Source: Actinoplanes lobatus (GTDB lineage Bacteria > Actinomycetota > Actinomycetes > Mycobacteriales > Micromonosporaceae). Taken from it: 64,000 nucleotides of DNA. The stretch covers positions 5,452,501-5,516,500 of the forward strand of contig NZ_JACHNC010000001.1 in assembly GCF_014205215.1 (NCBI RefSeq). The letters run 5' to 3'. The translations under genes and the position numbers were made by a program. The notes under the pieces were generated by a model. It was not told the origin of the DNA, ran no database searches, and saw nothing but the letters and a program-made list of their open reading frames with translations. How positions within the stretch are numbered: the first letter of the stretch is position 1; each line of letters starts with the position of its first letter. Below, piece after piece: positions 61,728 to 64,000 of the stretch.

Positions 61728-62758
61728 TGTCGTCGACGGATCTGGTCACCTTTCCCGGCCGCGGTGGCACGGGCGCCGACGCCGGCCGCCCCGGTGTCGG
61801 CCGCGCGCACGCCAAAGCCATCCTGCTCGGCGAGCACGCCGTCGTGTACGGCGCTCCGGCGCTGGTCATGCCGATGCCGGAGCTGACCGTGACGGTGCAC
61901 GCGACACGGTTCGCGTGCCCGGGCGACGGCGCCGACAAGATCTCCTTCGCGATCGCCGGGCAGCATCCCGCACCGGTGACGCCACTGGTCACCGACGGCC
62001 TGCGGTACCTGGTGGAGAAGTTCAGGGAGAGGGCCGCCGTCACCGGGCGGATGTGCGCCGACGTGCTCATCGACTCCGGCATCCCGCAGGGCCGTGGGCT
62101 CGGCTCCAGCGCCGCGTGCGCCCGGGCGGCGGTGCTCGCCCTGGCGGACGCCTTCGGCCGCCCGCTCGACGCCGGCGCGGTCTACGACCTCGTGCAGGCG
62201 TCGGAGACGGTGGCGCACGGCCGGGCGAGCGGCATCGACGCGCTCGCCACCGGGGCGACGGCCCCGCTGCTCTTCCGCGGCGGCAGCGCCCGGGAGCTGC
62301 CGATCACCATGTCCGGGCCGCGGCCCGCCGACGGCGTCTTCGTGGTCGCGGACAGCGGCGCCGGGGGCAGCACCAAGGAGGCGGTGGAGCTGTTGCGGCA
62401 CCGGTTCGAACAGGACGAACAGATCAAAGAAGCATTCGTACGCCGGGTGTCGGACCTGACCGTCGCGGCACTGCGCGATCTCGAGGCCGGCCGGCTCACC
62501 GGGTTCGGCGCCCACATGACCGAGAACCACCGGCTGCTCCGTGATCTCGGGATCAGCACGGCGCCGATCGACGCGATGGTCGAGGCGGCGCTGGCCGCCG
62601 GTGGCCTGGGCGCCAAGATCACCGGCGGTGGGCTGGGCGGCTGCATGATCGCGCTGGCCGGCGACCCGGGCCGGGCGGAAGCGGTCGCGCACGGCATCGA
62701 GGCGGCCGGCGCGGTGAGGACCTGGGTCGTACCGGTGGGGAGGGTTCGCCAGTCATGA
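61727..62758 (+). CDS. mvk: Mevalonate kinase
   Basis: 343 residues from ATG 61727 (GTG 61724 also possible). GHMP-fold kinase that phosphorylates mevalonate. Seen: HAKAILLGEHAVVYGAPAL (substrate segment), PQGRGLGSSAACARAAVLAL (the P-x3-GLGSSAA ATP loop), ASGIDALATG and KITGGGLGGCMIAL. Overlaps the prenyl synthase stop. First mevalonate-pathway enzyme in the cluster; order MK-MPD-PMK matches mevalonate clusters known in actinomycetes. Confidence 0.95.
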   Translation: MSSTDLVTFPGRGGTGADAGRPGVGRAHAKAILLGEHAVVYGAPALVMPMPELTVTVHATRFACPGDGADKISFAIAGQHPAPVTPLVTDGLRYLVEKFRERAAVTGRMCADVLIDSGIPQGRGLGSSAACARAAVLALADAFGRPLDAGAVYDLVQASETVAHGRASGIDALATGATAPLLFRGGSARELPITMSGPRPADGVFVVADSGAGGSTKEAVELLRHRFEQDEQIKEAFVRRVSDLTVAALRDLEAGRLTGFGAHMTENHRLLRDLGISTAPIDAMVEAALAAGGLGAKITGGGLGGCMIALAGDPGRAEAVAHGIEAAGAVRTWVVPVGRVRQS

Positions 62759-63777
62759 CCGTTGAAAATCAGTTGAAAGCCGCTGCCGCGACCGCGGTGG
62801 CCCATCCGAACATCGCGCTGATCAAGTACTGGGGCAAGAGCGACGAGCGCCTGATGATCCCGTACGTCGACAGCCTGTCGATGACCCTGGACATCCTCCC
62901 CACCGTCACCACCGTCCGGCTCGGCCCGGGGGAGCGGACCGATCAGGTCACGCTCGACGGCGCACCGGCCGAGGGCGACTTCCGGCAGCGCGTCGTCACC
63001 TTCCTGGACCTGCTGCGGGCGATGGCCGGGCGCGACGAGCGGGCCGTCGTCGACACCCGCAACGTCGTACCCACCGGGGCCGGGCTCGCCTCCTCGGCGA
63101 GCGGGTTCGCCGCGCTCGCCGTGGCGGGCGCCGCCGCGTACGGTCTCGATCCCGATCCCACCGCTCTCTCCCGGCTGGCACGGCGGGGCTCGGCGTCGGC
63201 CTCCCGGTCGATCTTCGGCGGCTTCGCGATCTGCCACGCCGGTCAGGGTGGCGGTGAGGCCGCCGACCGGAGTGCCTTCGCCGAGCCGGTGCCCGTCACC
63301 GGCCTGGACCCGGCACTGGTGATCGCGCTGGTCAACGCGGGTCCCAAGGCCGTGTCCAGCCGGGAGGCGATGCGGCGTACCGTCGCCACGTCACCGCTCT
63401 ACCAGTCCTGGGCGGCGTCCAGCAAGATCGACCTGGCCGAGATGCGGGGCGCGCTGCACCGCGGCGATCTGGCGGCGGTGGGGGAGATCGCCGAGCGCAA
63501 CGCGCTCGGCATGCACGCCACGATGCTGGCCGCACGCCCCGCGGTGCGATACCTGTCCGCGGACACCGTGACCGTGCTCGACAGCGTCCTGCGACTGCGG
63601 GCGGACGGCGTCGCGGCCTACGCGACCATGGACGCCGGACCGAACGTCAAGGTGCTCTGCCACCGGGCGGACGCCGGCCGGGTGGCCGACGCGGTGCGCG
63701 CCGCCGTACCGGACTGCTCGGTGCTCACCGCCGGTCCGGGGCCGGCCGCCGTGCTGCGGACGGAGGCCGGGCGGTGA
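62755..63777 (+). CDS. mvaD: Diphosphomevalonate decarboxylase
   Basis: 340 residues, ATG 62755 overlapping the kinase stop. It converts mevalonate diphosphate to isopentenyl diphosphate with ATP. Seen: AHPNIALIKYWGKSDERLMI, YVDSLSMTLD, PTGAGLASSASGFAALAVAG (ATP loop), RRGSASASRSIFGGF (catalytic region) and ATMDAGPNVKVLC with the catalytic-Asp region. Length is typical. The stop overlaps the start of the next kinase. Confidence 0.96.
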   Translation: MTVENQLKAAAATAVAHPNIALIKYWGKSDERLMIPYVDSLSMTLDILPTVTTVRLGPGERTDQVTLDGAPAEGDFRQRVVTFLDLLRAMAGRDERAVVDTRNVVPTGAGLASSASGFAALAVAGAAAYGLDPDPTALSRLARRGSASASRSIFGGFAICHAGQGGGEAADRSAFAEPVPVTGLDPALVIALVNAGPKAVSSREAMRRTVATSPLYQSWAASSKIDLAEMRGALHRGDLAAVGEIAERNALGMHATMLAARPAVRYLSADTVTVLDSVLRLRADGVAAYATMDAGPNVKVLCHRADAGRVADAVRAAVPDCSVLTAGPGPAAVLRTEAGR

Positions 63778-64000
63778 GCGGCCCGCCCCCGGTCCGCTCG
63801 GACGCGCCGGGAAAGCTGTTCGTCGCGGGCGAGTACGCGGTGATGGAACCGGGCCATCCGGCGATCCTGATCGCCGTCGACCGGCAGGTGAGCGTCACCG
63901 TGTCCACACCGGACGGCGCCGACGTCGTGATCGACTCCGATCTGAACCCGGCCGAGACGCGACTGGAGCGGCGCGGTGGCGACCTCGTGGTGGCCGGCGC
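63774..64000 (+). CDS. Phosphomevalonate kinase, 3' end outside window
   Basis: The first 75 residues are visible, from GTG 63774 (GTGA overlap with mvaD). DAPGKLFVAGEYAVMEPGHP is the substrate-binding start of GHMP-family phosphomevalonate kinases, followed by ILIAVDRQVSVTV. The position after MK and MPD is the usual one. The gene continues beyond the right edge; isopentenyl diphosphate isomerase, HMG-CoA reductase and synthase would be expected next. Confidence 0.88.
   Translation, partial: MSGPPPVRSDAPGKLFVAGEYAVMEPGHPAILIAVDRQVSVTVSTPDGADVVIDSDLNPAETRLERRGGDLVVAG

Noticed and set aside
1..64000. tRNA or rRNA genes
   Set aside because: No cloverleaf with a T-loop (GGTTCRANYCC) or conserved rRNA segment was noticed by eye; an unaided read could miss one.

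Overview
The window is about 64 kb of very GC-rich, densely packed DNA. GTG starts are common and many genes overlap by four bases (GTGA or ATGA). Together with an F420-type luciferase-like oxidoreductase, DUF4360 secreted proteins, a c-di-AMP riboswitch in front of an NlpC/P60 cell-wall hydrolase, a FolP2-type DHPS homologue and a mevalonate-pathway isoprenoid cluster, this points to a filamentous actinobacterium. My best guess is Micromonosporaceae (Actinoplanes-like). That is inferred from gene content; no rRNA or other phylogenetic marker is present.

Layout. 1-3.8 kb: the end of an ABC-export operon (membrane protein, ATPase, large permease, second membrane protein). 3.9-6.7 kb: a tightly coupled cassette of helical, Tat/lipoprotein and YbaB-like proteins that may be an ESX/WXG-type export cassette. 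6.8-8.8 kb: an acyl-CoA ligase convergent with a small, apparently frameshifted secreted protein. 9-12.1 kb: a scarred accessory region with an IS3-family transposase remnant, a 177-bp partial duplicate of the nearby luciferase-like gene, a Uma2 nuclease and another decayed reading frame. 12.2-16.1 kb: secreted proteins (two divergent DUF4360 paralogues, a lipoprotein, a beta-propeller/LamG protein). 16.5-19.4 kb: a TetR/MFS divergent pair with a visible operator, and a FolP2-like protein. 19.6-24.7 kb: one 1703-residue trypsin-like protease / STAND ATPase / TPR protein. 25-28.9 kb: a glycosyltransferase operon (GT2, GT4, GT9, GNAT).

28.9-33.6 kb: small enzymes and hypothetical genes broken up by two minisatellites, including a possible ADP-ribosyltransferase-like pair. 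33.6-42 kb: cydA-cydB-cydDC (one fused transporter gene) with a TetR gene behind it, divergent from blaI and an M56 (BlaR1-like) peptidase. The 73-bp gap holds overlapping BlaI-type palindromes, which suggests that the BlaI/BlaR-type pair controls the bd oxidase. 42-50 kb: riboswitch plus NlpC/P60, a MarR/epoxide hydrolase pair separated by a 15-bp phased AACGTT array, an AAA ATPase / Arg-rich repeat protein / TPR membrane protein operon, a PAP2 phosphatase and a tyrosine phosphatase. 49.8-52.8 kb: a trpB-trpA-gntR unit with palindromic operators at trpB. 52.9-57.9 kb: a LolA/RseB-like lipoprotein-type protein, an intradiol-dioxygenase-like lipoprotein, an OmpR/histidine kinase pair and a Pr6Pr membrane protein.

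58-64 kb: what looks like the left edge of an isoprenoid biosynthetic cluster. It contains a cytochrome P450, a CrtC/AttH-type lipocalin-like secreted protein, a polyprenyl diphosphate synthase, mevalonate kinase, diphosphomevalonate decarboxylase and the start of phosphomevalonate kinase, which runs off the window.

The most unusual features are structural. A dispersed palindromic (REP-like) element occurs alone at 19.5 kb and as an in-frame 81-bp tandem array inside cydDC. There is a second repeat insertion inside the CydC nucleotide-binding domain. The 14-, 15-, 20- and 36-bp tandem arrays are also notable.
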